From NCBI GenBank assembly GCA_900769765.1, contig CAAGHW010000097.1:1-7204 (forward strand): 7,204 nt of DNA, in the 5' to 3' direction. Position numbers and translations under genes: made by a program. The notes below the pieces were generated by a model. It saw only the letters and a program-made list of their open reading frames with translations. It was not told the DNA's origin and searched no databases. How positions within the stretch are numbered: the stretch's first letter is position 1; every line of letters begins with the position of its first letter. This document shows positions 1-6,059 of this stretch, in pieces. This DNA is from Bacteroidaceae bacterium. Lineage in GTDB: Bacteria; Bacteroidota; Bacteroidia; Bacteroidales; Bacteroidaceae.

Positions 1-2
1 CC

Positions 3-509
3 ATCGACACCGTTGAAGCTACTGACAAGGCAATGCAGGCACTGTCGGGCGAAACGCTCATAGGCATTGACACTGAAACACGCCCCTCATTCAAGAAAGG
101 CGTACACCACGATGTATCACTCATACAGCTGTCGACAGCCGACACCTGTTTCCTTATACGTCTGAACCGCGTAAAGATGCCCGACTCATTGATTTCGCTA
201 CTCGAAAACAAGAATATAACCAAGATAGGCATCTCGTTGCACGACGACTATCAGGCATTGAACAAACGCCGTAAATTCACACCCGAAGGTTTCTTTGACC
301 TACAGAAATATGTAAAGGAGTTCGGCATCGAAGAGATGAGCTTGCAAAAGATTTTTGCCATCGTCTTCGGACAGCGCATTTCAAAAAGCCAACAACTCAG
401 CAATTGGGAAAACGACGTGCTTACCGACAAGCAGAAACTATACGCGGCAACCGACGCTTGGGCTTGCCTTAAAATATACAACGAACTAAAACAAAACAAA
501 CAAGAATAA
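3..509 (+). CDS. 3'-5' exonuclease, DEDDy family (RNase D/WRN-like), 5'-truncated by window edge
   Basis: The reading frame is open from base 3, so the true start lies upstream; the ATG at 33 is internal. Visible motifs fit a DnaQ-fold DEDDy exonuclease. Exo I is GIDTET, with its Asp codon at 69-71 and Glu at 75-77. Exo II is the ISLHDDYQAL segment at about 222-260. Exo III is LYAATDA at about 438-458, with the Tyr four residues before the last Asp. LSNWE, just before Exo III, is also typical of this group. By family knowledge these enzymes remove nucleotides from 3' ends of RNA or DNA with two divalent metals; the substrate here cannot be told. It lies 1 nt upstream of the RlmI-like methyltransferase gene, so the two are almost certainly co-transcribed. 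I recall this pair being common in Bacteroides, which would suggest a link to RNA metabolism. The protein ends in a Lys/Gln-rich tail. Confidence 0.88.
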   Translation: MDTVEATDKAMQALSGETLIGIDTETRPSFKKGVHHDVSLIQLSTADTCFLIRLNRVKMPDSLISLLENKNITKIGISLHDDYQALNKRRKFTPEGFFDLQKYVKEFGIEEMSLQKIFAIVFGQRISKSQQLSNWENDVLTDKQKLYAATDAWACLKIYNELKQNKQE

Positions 510-510
510 C

Positions 511-1692
511 ATGGAAAAATCCGTCATACTAAAGAGAGGTAAAGAGGAGTCATTGCAACGTTTTCACCCGTGGATTTTTTCGGGAGCCATACAACGCATT
601 GACGGAAAGCCCGAAGAAGGCGATGTCGTTACCGTATACACCAACGACCACCGTTTCATTGCGCGTGGACATGTACAGGTAGGCAGCATTGCAGTACGCG
701 TACTCACTTTCAACGACGAGACCATCGACCAGGCATTCTGGAACAAGCGCATCGCCACAGCATACGACCTTCGCGAGCGCACCGGCATATCATCGCGCGA
801 GGACAACAACACCTATCGTCTTGTCCACGGTGAAGGCGACAACCTCCCCGGCCTTATCATAGACATATATGGCGACACAGCCGTCATGCAGGCACACAGC
901 GTAGGTATGCACGTAAGCCGCATGCAGATAGCCGATGCTGTGAAAGAGGTTCTTGGCGACAAGATAAAGAACATCTATTACAAATCGGACACCACCCTGC
1001 CATACAAGGCCGACATCAACAAAGACAACGGCTACATAATGGGCGGCAACGCAAGCAACATATCAACAGAGTATGGCCTTAAATTCCATATCGACTGGCT
1101 GCGCGGTCAAAAGACAGGTTTCTTTGTCGACCAGCGCGAAAACCGCTCATTGCTCGAGAAGTATGCCAAAGGCCGTAAACTGCTCAACATGTTCTGTTAC
1201 ACAGGCGGATTCTCCATCTACGCACTACGCGGAGGTGCCGAGATTGTACACTCTGTCGACAGTTCATCAAAGGCAATAGACCTCACAAACGCAAACGTGG
1301 AGATAAACTTCCCCGGCGACAAGCGTCACACAGCATACGCCGAGGACGCATTCGACTTCCTCGACCGCATGGGCAACAACTACAACCTTATAATTCTTGA
1401 CCCGCCGGCATTCGCCAAGCATCGCGACAGCCTGCGCAACGCACTTATAGGCTACCGTCGCCTGAATGCAAAAGCTATAGAGAAGATACAGCCAGGCGGA
1501 ATACTGTTCACTTTCTCTTGCTCGCAGGTAGTAAGCAAGGAAAACTTCCGTACAGCCGTATTCACCGCAGCTGCTATGGCAAAGCGCAACGTACGCATCC
1601 TGCACCAGCTGACACAGCCTGCCGACCACCCGGTAAACATATACCACCCCGAAGGCGAGTACCTCAAAGGACTGGTTTTGTACGTTGAATAA
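511..1692 (+). CDS. rlmI: Class I SAM-dependent 23S rRNA methyltransferase, RlmI-like (PUA + Rossmann domains)
   Basis: 393 aa, close to the roughly 396 aa of E. coli RlmI, which makes m5C1962 in 23S rRNA. Residues about 3-75 resemble a PUA RNA-binding domain (HPWIFSGAI at 19-27, GDVVTVY at 37-43). The central signature GQKTGFFVDQREN ends at 211. The SAM-binding region is LLNMFCYTGGFSIYALRGG (224-242) followed by an acidic strand end at VDSS (249-252). DPPAF (297-301) and the catalytic-type FTFSCSQ (333-339) are as expected for an RNA m5C enzyme of this family, and the C-terminal HP...EGEYLKGL (379-388) is also conserved. The ATG follows the exonuclease stop by one base, so translation may be coupled. 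There is no Shine-Dalgarno, as is usual in this phylum. Family assignment is strong; the exact target base is inferred from homology. Confidence 0.93.
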   Translation: MEKSVILKRGKEESLQRFHPWIFSGAIQRIDGKPEEGDVVTVYTNDHRFIARGHVQVGSIAVRVLTFNDETIDQAFWNKRIATAYDLRERTGISSREDNNTYRLVHGEGDNLPGLIIDIYGDTAVMQAHSVGMHVSRMQIADAVKEVLGDKIKNIYYKSDTTLPYKADINKDNGYIMGGNASNISTEYGLKFHIDWLRGQKTGFFVDQRENRSLLEKYAKGRKLLNMFCYTGGFSIYALRGGAEIVHSVDSSSKAIDLTNANVEINFPGDKRHTAYAEDAFDFLDRMGNNYNLIILDPPAFAKHRDSLRNALIGYRRLNAKAIEKIQPGGILFTFSCSQVVSKENFRTAVFTAAAMAKRNVRILHQLTQPADHPVNIYHPEGEYLKGLVLYVE

Positions 1693-1766
1693 ATACAAGG
1701 AAAGGCAAAAGCAGGCAAAATCCGAGTATTTATTTAAAAATCAGCCAACTTTTTAGGCGTAAAGAT

Positions 1767-1797
1767 TTTGTAACATAAAAAAGATTTACTACTTTTG
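1767..1797 (+). promoter_or_regulatory. Bacteroidota-type promoter of rpmE2
   Basis: A -33 box TTTG (1767-1770), a 19-nt spacer and a -7 box TACTTTTG (1790-1797) match the Bacteroidota consensus TTTG-N19-TAnnTTTG at every fixed base. Transcription would start near 1802-1805, leaving an untranslated leader of about 47 nt before the rpmE2 ATG. This makes rpmE2 independent of the methyltransferase operon. The rest of the 158-nt gap (1693-1766) is A-rich and holds no other signal I can support. Confidence 0.85.
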
Positions 1798-1850
1798 CAC
1801 CCCGAAAGCCTATTTACGGCATATAAAGAATTTTAAAACTATAAGAAACA

Positions 1851-2105
1851 ATGAAAAAAGACATCCATCCCGCAGCTTATCGTCCGGTTGTATTCAAGGA
1901 CATGTCAAATGGCGACTGTTTCCTATCACAGTCAACATGCAACACTAAAGAGACTATCGAATTCGAAGGTGAGACTTACCCATTGGTAAAGCTTGAAATC
2001 TCTAACACTTCTCACCCATTCTACACAGGTAAGGCTAAGCTCGTCGACACAGCTGGTCGCGTAGATAAGTTCATGAGCCGTTACGGTAAGACTTTGAAGA
2101 AGTAA
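1851..2105 (+). CDS. rpmE2: 50S ribosomal protein L31, type B
   Basis: 84 aa, the normal length for type B L31 (bL31B). The N-terminus MKKDIHPAAYRPVVF, the central NTSHPFYTGKAKLVDTAGRVDKF (52-74) and the C-terminal SRYG are family hallmarks. It sits at the 50S central protuberance and bridges to the small subunit. The zinc-ribbon Cys pairs of type A L31 are absent; the only cysteines are C23 and C30, too far apart for a CxxC knuckle. In Proteobacteria and Firmicutes type B paralogues are induced by zinc shortage, but the strong constitutive-looking promoter here suggests this is the housekeeping copy. Four of five glycine codons are GGT, unlike the GGC/GGA preference of neighbouring genes, which fits high expression. 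It is transcribed alone, between its own promoter and an intrinsic terminator. Confidence 0.96.
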   Translation: MKKDIHPAAYRPVVFKDMSNGDCFLSQSTCNTKETIEFEGETYPLVKLEISNTSHPFYTGKAKLVDTAGRVDKFMSRYGKTLKK

Positions 2106-2122
2106 TCAAAGCTGAACAATAT

Positions 2123-2161
2123 AAAAAGGTGTATTTCAAATTTCGAAATACACCTTTTTTT
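2123..2161 (+). terminator. Intrinsic terminator of rpmE2
   Basis: A perfect 10-bp stem (GGTGTATTTC at 2128-2137 with its complement at 2145-2154) has a 7-nt loop and is followed by seven T (2155-2161). Five A before the stem (2123-2127) can pair with the T-tract and extend it. It lies 18 nt after the rpmE2 stop. Confidence 0.9.
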
Positions 2162-2197
2162 GTATCCTTATATAAAGAAATATCGGCACAATACATC

Positions 2198-2226
2198 AAA
2201 CAACCTATCAAGCGGTTGTTTTTTTT
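2198..2226 (+). terminator. Second hairpin with T-tract, tandem terminator candidate
   Basis: An 8-bp stem (AAACAACC at 2198-2205, complement 2214-2221) with an 8-nt loop runs into a T-tract (2219-2226), then ATTTTT. It lies 37 nt beyond the first terminator and 50 nt before the next start codon. It could be a backup terminator for rpmE2 or the 3' end of a short transcript. Its right arm also holds the possible -33 box of the next promoter. Confidence 0.6.
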
Positions 2227-2246
2227 ATTTTTAAATTATATCTTCG
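2215..2246 (+). promoter_or_regulatory. Candidate promoter of the DUF4199-GT2-DUF6452-DUF6048-apbE operon
   Basis: A -7 box TATCTTCG (2239-2246) differs from TAnnTTTG by one base, and GTTG (2215-2218) lies 20 nt upstream as a partial -33 box. Transcription would start near 2251-2254, about 23 nt before the ATG at 2276. With two terminator-like hairpins just upstream, the operon needs a promoter in this gap, and this is the best candidate in it. Confidence 0.55.
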
Positions 2247-2275
2247 CAAATTAAAGGTATCAAGAGACAAGAACG

Positions 2276-2803
2276 ATGGATACACGCATAAACAAAGATT
2301 TCTATCAAGGTGCAATGTACAGCGGCACAATGCTTGGCGCGGTATGGAGCATCATGTATCTTCTGTTGTTTACAGGGACAACAAACCTGTTCTCCATACT
2401 CATCAGTCTTTCATTATACTTTGCATCGCCGTTCATCGCTGCACAGTCGGCCATAAGATACCGTCGCAAGGAGTGCGACAACACCATGAGCTACATCCAG
2501 GCATGGATATTCGTGTTATACATGTATATATGTGCAACACTTTTGAGCACATTCATAACATACATCTACTTTGCCTTTTTCGACGACGGCACATTCATCA
2601 TGACATTGCAGAAAATGCTCGAAGAGAGCATGAAAATTACAGGAACAGACGAATTGCTGATACAGCAGATAGAACAGACGAAAAACATCATAGAAAAGAC
2701 AACAACAAACGATTTTGTATGGCAGATGATGAACAACAACCTGCTGAATACAACCATCTTGCCTATGATTATAGCTATTTTTGTAAAAAGAAAAGATAAA
2801 TAA
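2276..2803 (+). CDS. DUF4199 family inner-membrane protein
   Basis: 175 aa, the usual size for DUF4199, a Bacteroidota membrane family of unknown function. Hydrophobic segments at about 13-33, 37-58, 73-100 and 153-171 suggest four membrane spans. The stretch at about 103-150 is hydrophilic, rich in Gln/Glu/Thr and likely helical, and may form an extramembrane domain. Positive residues RYRRK (61-65) and KRKDK at the C-terminus suggest cytoplasmic ends by the positive-inside rule. No catalytic motif is visible. It is the first gene of the five-gene operon and ends 5 nt before the GT2 gene. I recall DUF4199 directly preceding this type of GT2 in many Bacteroides genomes, so it may be a partner, for example in anchoring the enzyme or moving its lipid-linked product. 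That role is inference. Family call is by length, topology and position. Confidence 0.8.
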   Translation: MDTRINKDFYQGAMYSGTMLGAVWSIMYLLLFTGTTNLFSILISLSLYFASPFIAAQSAIRYRRKECDNTMSYIQAWIFVLYMYICATLLSTFITYIYFAFFDDGTFIMTLQKMLEESMKITGTDELLIQQIEQTKNIIEKTTTNDFVWQMMNNNLLNTTILPMIIAIFVKRKDK

Positions 2804-2808
2804 AATAT

Positions 2809-3759
2809 ATGGATATATCTGTCATAATACCGCTTTACAACGAAGCTGAATCATTACCGGAACTATCCGCATGGATTGAGCGCGTAATGAAAGAGAATAA
2901 TTTCACATACGAGATAATCTTCATAAACGACGGCAGCACCGACAACTCCTGGAAAGTCATCGAAGAACTGAAAGAAAAGAACGAGAACATACACGCCATA
3001 AAATTCCGTCGCAATTACGGCAAATCCCCTGCATTGTACTGCGGTTTTGAACGTGCCAAAGGCGACGTTGTCATAACCATGGATGCAGACCTTCAGGACA
3101 GCCCCGACGAGATAAAGCCACTATATGACATGATAACAAAAGAGGGTTACGACCTTGTATCGGGATACAAGAAAAAACGCTACGACCCTTTAAGCAAGAC
3201 CATACCCACCAAGCTTTTCAACGCCACAGCACGCAAAGTGTCGGGAATAAAGAACCTTCACGACTTCAACTGCGGACTGAAAGCATACCGCAACGAAGTT
3301 GTCAAGAACATTGAGGTATATGGCGACATGCACCGCTATATCCCCTACCTTGCCAAAAATGCAGGATACGACAAGATTGGTGAACGCGTAGTACAACACC
3401 AGGCACGCAAATATGGCAAGAGCAAGTTCGGCATAAGCCGCTTCTTCCATGGCTACCTCGACCTGATGTCATTGTGGTTCCTGTCGAAGTTCAGTTACCG
3501 TCCAATGCACATCTTCGGCCTTTGGGGTTCATTCATGTTCTTCATCGGCTTCATTGCAGCAATAGTAGTAGGCGGAAGCAAACTTTGGGCACTTGCCAAC
3601 GGAATGCCCAGCCGTCTTGTCACCGACTCACCATATTTCTACATATCACTCGTTATGATGATTTTAGGAACACAGCTATTCCTGACAGGCTTCATTGCCG
3701 AACTCATAAGCCGCACATCACAAGAGAGAAACAGATACAACATTTCAAAGGAGATATGA
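2809..3759 (+). CDS. GT2 family glycosyltransferase, polyprenyl-phosphate sugar transferase type (GtrB/DPM1-like)
   Basis: 316 aa. An N-terminal GT-A domain (about 1-215) carries SVIIPLYNEAESL (4-16), FINDGSTDNS (38-47) and the metal/nucleotide motif MDADLQD (91-97). HDFNCGLKAYR (151-161) and RKYGKSKFG (200-208) are typical of dolichol/undecaprenyl-phosphate glycosyltransferases. Two C-terminal membrane helices (about 233-255 and 277-300) follow, as in GtrB. Such enzymes move a sugar from a nucleotide sugar to polyprenyl phosphate on the cytoplasmic face; the lipid-linked sugar is then flipped and used to decorate glycans or lipids. The sugar cannot be read from the sequence. It starts 5 nt after the DUF4199 gene. 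Its TGA overlaps the next gene's ATG (ATGA, 3756-3759), implying coupled translation. No flippase or GT-C ligase is present in the window. Confidence 0.93.
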   Translation: MDISVIIPLYNEAESLPELSAWIERVMKENNFTYEIIFINDGSTDNSWKVIEELKEKNENIHAIKFRRNYGKSPALYCGFERAKGDVVITMDADLQDSPDEIKPLYDMITKEGYDLVSGYKKKRYDPLSKTIPTKLFNATARKVSGIKNLHDFNCGLKAYRNEVVKNIEVYGDMHRYIPYLAKNAGYDKIGERVVQHQARKYGKSKFGISRFFHGYLDLMSLWFLSKFSYRPMHIFGLWGSFMFFIGFIAAIVVGGSKLWALANGMPSRLVTDSPYFYISLVMMILGTQLFLTGFIAELISRTSQERNRYNISKEI

Positions 3760-4253
3760 TTAAAAAAAATATAGCAGGGCTCATCGCATCATTGCTTATC
3801 GTCTGCTCCATAGCCATTGCCGGTTGCGACAGCGGATACGAGTGCGGTATTGAAAAGACATCGTACAACAGAATAAAATTCTACAATATCGACAGCAACA
3901 ACATCGAGAGCGAATACAACTTCCCCGAAGTGCTTACGGTTTCATTGGTAATCAACGGCAAGGACTCCATTGTCGTAAACCACATAACCAATGCAAGCAA
4001 CCTGCAGCTCCCCATGAGCTACACCCACGATTGCGATACTTTAGTATTCAGCTACGAGAACGATGCCACAGACACCCTGTTTGTAAAGCACGAGAACATA
4101 CCCTATTTCATTTCCATGGAATGCGGATTGGCAATGTACCACAGAATACAGAGCGTAAAACACACAGACGCATTCATCGATTCGGTTGCAATAATAAACG
4201 ATTATGTCAATTTCGACTATAATGAGAACATTAAGCTGTATCTTGTTCAGTAG
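3756..4253 (+). CDS. DUF6452-like lipoprotein
   Basis: 165 aa from the ATG at 3756. The frame is open further upstream, but that part only shadows the GT2 gene. This start gives a clean lipoprotein signal: MIKK, a hydrophobic core, and lipobox IAGC with the lipidated Cys at 24. The residues after Cys (DSGYE) are not strongly acidic, so a periplasmic-facing outer-membrane position is more likely than surface export. The mature part looks beta-rich, with Cys 30, 93 and 123 and a conserved-looking DSVAIINDYVNFDYNENIK stretch (142-160). It resembles DUF6452, a Bacteroidota family of unknown function that I recall lying before DUF6048, exactly as here. The ATGA overlap with GT2 suggests coupling. 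AAGGAG (3748-3753) lies only 2 nt before ATG, too near for a normal Shine-Dalgarno; it also encodes the GT2 C-terminus. Confidence 0.75.
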   Translation: MIKKNIAGLIASLLIVCSIAIAGCDSGYECGIEKTSYNRIKFYNIDSNNIESEYNFPEVLTVSLVINGKDSIVVNHITNASNLQLPMSYTHDCDTLVFSYENDATDTLFVKHENIPYFISMECGLAMYHRIQSVKHTDAFIDSVAIINDYVNFDYNENIKLYLVQ

Positions 4254-4962
4254 TATTCTTCTGATTGCCCCCTTAACGATACAGGCACAAGAGGTGCAAG
4301 AGGTGCAAAAGACACAAGAGAAAAAGGAGAAAAAGAACAAAAGGAATAAAGAAAGCAAAGAGAGCGAATACAAATTCTTTTCGTTCAACGGAGTCGGCAT
4401 ACAGGCCGACCTGTTCGGGTATATATATCCACTTATTGGAGAATACACATACGCCGAAGGAGCATTAGAGCTGAACATCGGCAACAGGCTATACCCTATT
4501 GCCGAAATAGGTTACGGATGGTGCAATTACACAGACGAGACAAGCGGAATGCACTACAAAACCGCATCGCCATACTACAAAGTAGGTTTCAACTACAATT
4601 TCTTCACCAAAAGAGACAACCCGAACCCCAAGCACTACATCTATGCTCTGGCACGCGTAGGATGGTGCAACTTCAAATACGACATACACACACCCGAAAT
4701 CACCGACCCGGTCTGGGGCAACAAGACATCGCTTGACATTAACGGTGTTGACGGCGCAAGTGTGTGGGCAGAGGTTGGTGCCGGAATAAAGGTAAAGATA
4801 GCCAAAGGATTCCACATGGGTTGGAGCATACGCTACAAATTCAGGTTTACAGAAAAGAAAAGCCCCAACTCTAAGATGTGGTACATCCCCGGATACGGCA
4901 TAAACAAAAGCACCTGTTTCGGAGGCTCATATAGCCTTATTTACGACATACCATTCAAATAA
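4222..4962 (+). CDS. DUF6048-like predicted outer-membrane beta-barrel protein
   Basis: 246 aa from the ATG at 4222; an ATG at 4204 would add six residues. I prefer 4222 because it gives a compact signal peptide: MR, a hydrophobic core, then TIQAQ with likely cleavage near residue 22-23. The start lies inside the DUF6452 gene, a 32-nt overlap (50 nt for the other start). No ATG after the overlap would keep the signal peptide, so the overlap is real. A Lys/Glu/Gln-rich linker (about 24-50) is followed by alternating aromatic/glycine strands (AEIGYGWCNY at 94-103, ALARVGWCNFKY at 142-153, WAEVGAGIKVKI at 182-193, YSLIYDIPF at the C-terminus), which suggests a small outer-membrane barrel. Resemblance to DUF6048 (Bacteroidota, function unknown) is by overall pattern and by position after the DUF6452-like gene. 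The lipoprotein may be its partner; that is inference. Confidence 0.78.
   Translation: MRTLSCILFSSILLIAPLTIQAQEVQEVQKTQEKKEKKNKRNKESKESEYKFFSFNGVGIQADLFGYIYPLIGEYTYAEGALELNIGNRLYPIAEIGYGWCNYTDETSGMHYKTASPYYKVGFNYNFFTKRDNPNPKHYIYALARVGWCNFKYDIHTPEITDPVWGNKTSLDINGVDGASVWAEVGAGIKVKIAKGFHMGWSIRYKFRFTEKKSPNSKMWYIPGYGINKSTCFGGSYSLIYDIPFK
4291..4308 (+). repeat. Tandem 9-nt repeat (GAGGTGCAA x2) at the head of a purine-rich linker
   Basis: Two exact adjacent copies of GAGGTGCAA encode EVQEVQ just after the DUF6048 signal peptide. An A/G-dominated stretch continues to about 4375 and encodes the charged linker. Unit length is a multiple of three, so copy-number change would lengthen or shorten the linker without a frameshift. 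Confidence 0.7.
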
Positions 4963-4980
4963 AGTCCAAAATACAAGATA

Positions 4981-5991
4981 ATGAACAAGCTAAGCATCTG
5001 GAAGATACTGTTCCTTGTTTTTCTAATCATAGGAACCATATATATATTAGGTAAACAAAAACCATATATAACCAACAGCGGCAAAATCTTCGGCACATTC
5101 TACAATATAACATACAGCAGCGACATCGACCTGAGCAAAGAGATTAAAAGCACCCTGATGCAGGTCGACAACTCATTGTCGCCATTCAACAGACAGTCCA
5201 TCATCACTGCAATAAACAACAATTCCGAGGCATTGCCCGACGAGATGTTCACCCACGTGTTCACACTCGCGCAAGAGATATCGGGAAAGACAGACGGAGC
5301 TTTCGACATCACCGTCGCACCACTCGTAAACGCATGGGGATTCGGCTTCAAGAAAGGGATTACCCCCGACAGTGCCGCCATCGATTCACTGCGACAGTTT
5401 GTAGGATATGGAACAGTAGCACTTACAGAAGGCAGAATAACGAAACGACACCCACAGACCATGCTCGATTGCAGTGCCATAGCCAAAGGATATGGCTGTG
5501 ACGCAGTAGCAGCAATGCTCGATGCACAAGGAGTCAATAATTATATGGTGGAGATTGGCGGAGAGGTTGTAACAAAAGGCAAGAACGGCAAAGGCGGAGT
5601 GTGGACGATAGGTATAAGCAAGCCCACAGACAACCCCACCACAAGCAGCAACGAACTGCACGAAATCATTGCCATTTCGGACAAGAGTATGGCAACGTCA
5701 GGCAACTACCGCAACTTCCGCGAAGAGAACGGCAGAAAGATTGCCCACACCATAGACCCACGCACAGGCTACCCGGTACAGCACTCATTGCTGAGCGCGA
5801 CAGTCATTGCCGACGATTGCGCCACAGCCGATGCCTACGCCACAGCATTCATGGTTATGGGAGTTGAAAAAGCAATGGAAATATGCAATAACGAAGAAAG
5901 CATAGAGGCATACTTCATATACAGCGACGAGAACGGCGCATTCAAGACAACAGAAACCTCGGGCATGAAAAAGTATCATTTAAAGAAATGA
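4981..5991 (+). CDS. apbE: FAD:protein FMN transferase ApbE, membrane-anchored
   Basis: 336 aa, normal for ApbE. It transfers FMN from FAD to a Ser/Thr of target proteins by a phosphoester bond, outside the cytoplasmic membrane and with Mg2+. Visible signatures are FYNITYSS (40-47), the SPFN...S.I..IN segment (67-79), GAFDITVAPLVNAWGFG (106-122), LDCSAIAKGYGCD (162-174), EIGGE (191-195), SGNY (240-243), HTIDPRTGYP (256-265) and ADDCATADAYATA (277-289); D284 and T288 match the family's metal-binding Asp and Thr. One hydrophobic N-terminal segment (about 8-23) without Cys implies a membrane anchor and not the lipoprotein form. It follows DUF6048 by 18 nt with no promoter or terminator between, so it is the last operon gene. 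No FMN-binding-domain protein, RnfG or NqrC lies in the window, so its substrate is elsewhere or unrecognised. Confidence 0.96.
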   Translation: MNKLSIWKILFLVFLIIGTIYILGKQKPYITNSGKIFGTFYNITYSSDIDLSKEIKSTLMQVDNSLSPFNRQSIITAINNNSEALPDEMFTHVFTLAQEISGKTDGAFDITVAPLVNAWGFGFKKGITPDSAAIDSLRQFVGYGTVALTEGRITKRHPQTMLDCSAIAKGYGCDAVAAMLDAQGVNNYMVEIGGEVVTKGKNGKGGVWTIGISKPTDNPTTSSNELHEIIAISDKSMATSGNYRNFREENGRKIAHTIDPRTGYPVQHSLLSATVIADDCATADAYATAFMVMGVEKAMEICNNEESIEAYFIYSDENGAFKTTETSGMKKYHLKK

Positions 5992-5997
5992 ATATCT

Positions 5998-6046
5998 CAA
6001 TAAACACCGGAAGCAGGCTATGATAGCCTGCTTCCGGTGTTTATTG
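5998..6046. terminator. Perfect 23-bp hairpin, likely bidirectional terminator between apbE and marC
   Basis: Arm 5998-6020 is the exact reverse complement of 6024-6046, with a TGA loop (6021-6023). The G+C-rich core CACCGGAAGCAGGC is flanked by A/T pairs (AATAAA / TTTATT). It starts 7 nt after the apbE stop and ends 14 nt before the stop of the convergent marC. T-rich tails exist on both strands but lie within the stem, so they are weaker than a standard U-tract. Confidence 0.85.
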
Positions 6047-6059
6047 CTTATTACTGTCG

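Noticed and set aside
1688..1734. Inverted repeat AATAAATAC...GTATTTATT after the methyltransferase gene as a terminator
   Set aside because: It has only 9 bp, almost all A/T, a 29-nt loop and no following T-tract. It is too weak to call, so the end of the first operon's transcript is unresolved.
1808..1820. GCC...GGC mini-hairpin in the rpmE2 leader as an autoregulatory element
   Set aside because: Three base pairs around a 7-nt loop is expected by chance and gives no evidence of an L31 leader RNA.
3748..3753. AAGGAG before the DUF6452 start as a functional Shine-Dalgarno
   Set aside because: Spacing to the ATG is only 2 nt, and the bases encode Lys-Glu near the C-terminus of the GT2. Bacteroidota rarely rely on such sites.
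3474..3755. N-terminal extension of the DUF6452 lipoprotein frame upstream of 3756
   Set aside because: This part lies wholly within the GT2 gene in another frame, reads as non-protein-like Arg/His/Thr-rich sequence, and would bury the clean lipoprotein signal that begins at 3756.
4738..4764. NGVDGAS in the DUF6048 protein as a flavinylation acceptor site for the neighbouring ApbE
   Set aside because: The GAS core is right, but the preceding residue is Asp instead of Ser/Thr and the upstream Asp is out of register with the known Dxxx[ST]GA[ST] pattern. The protein also looks like a barrel, not an FMN-binding domain.
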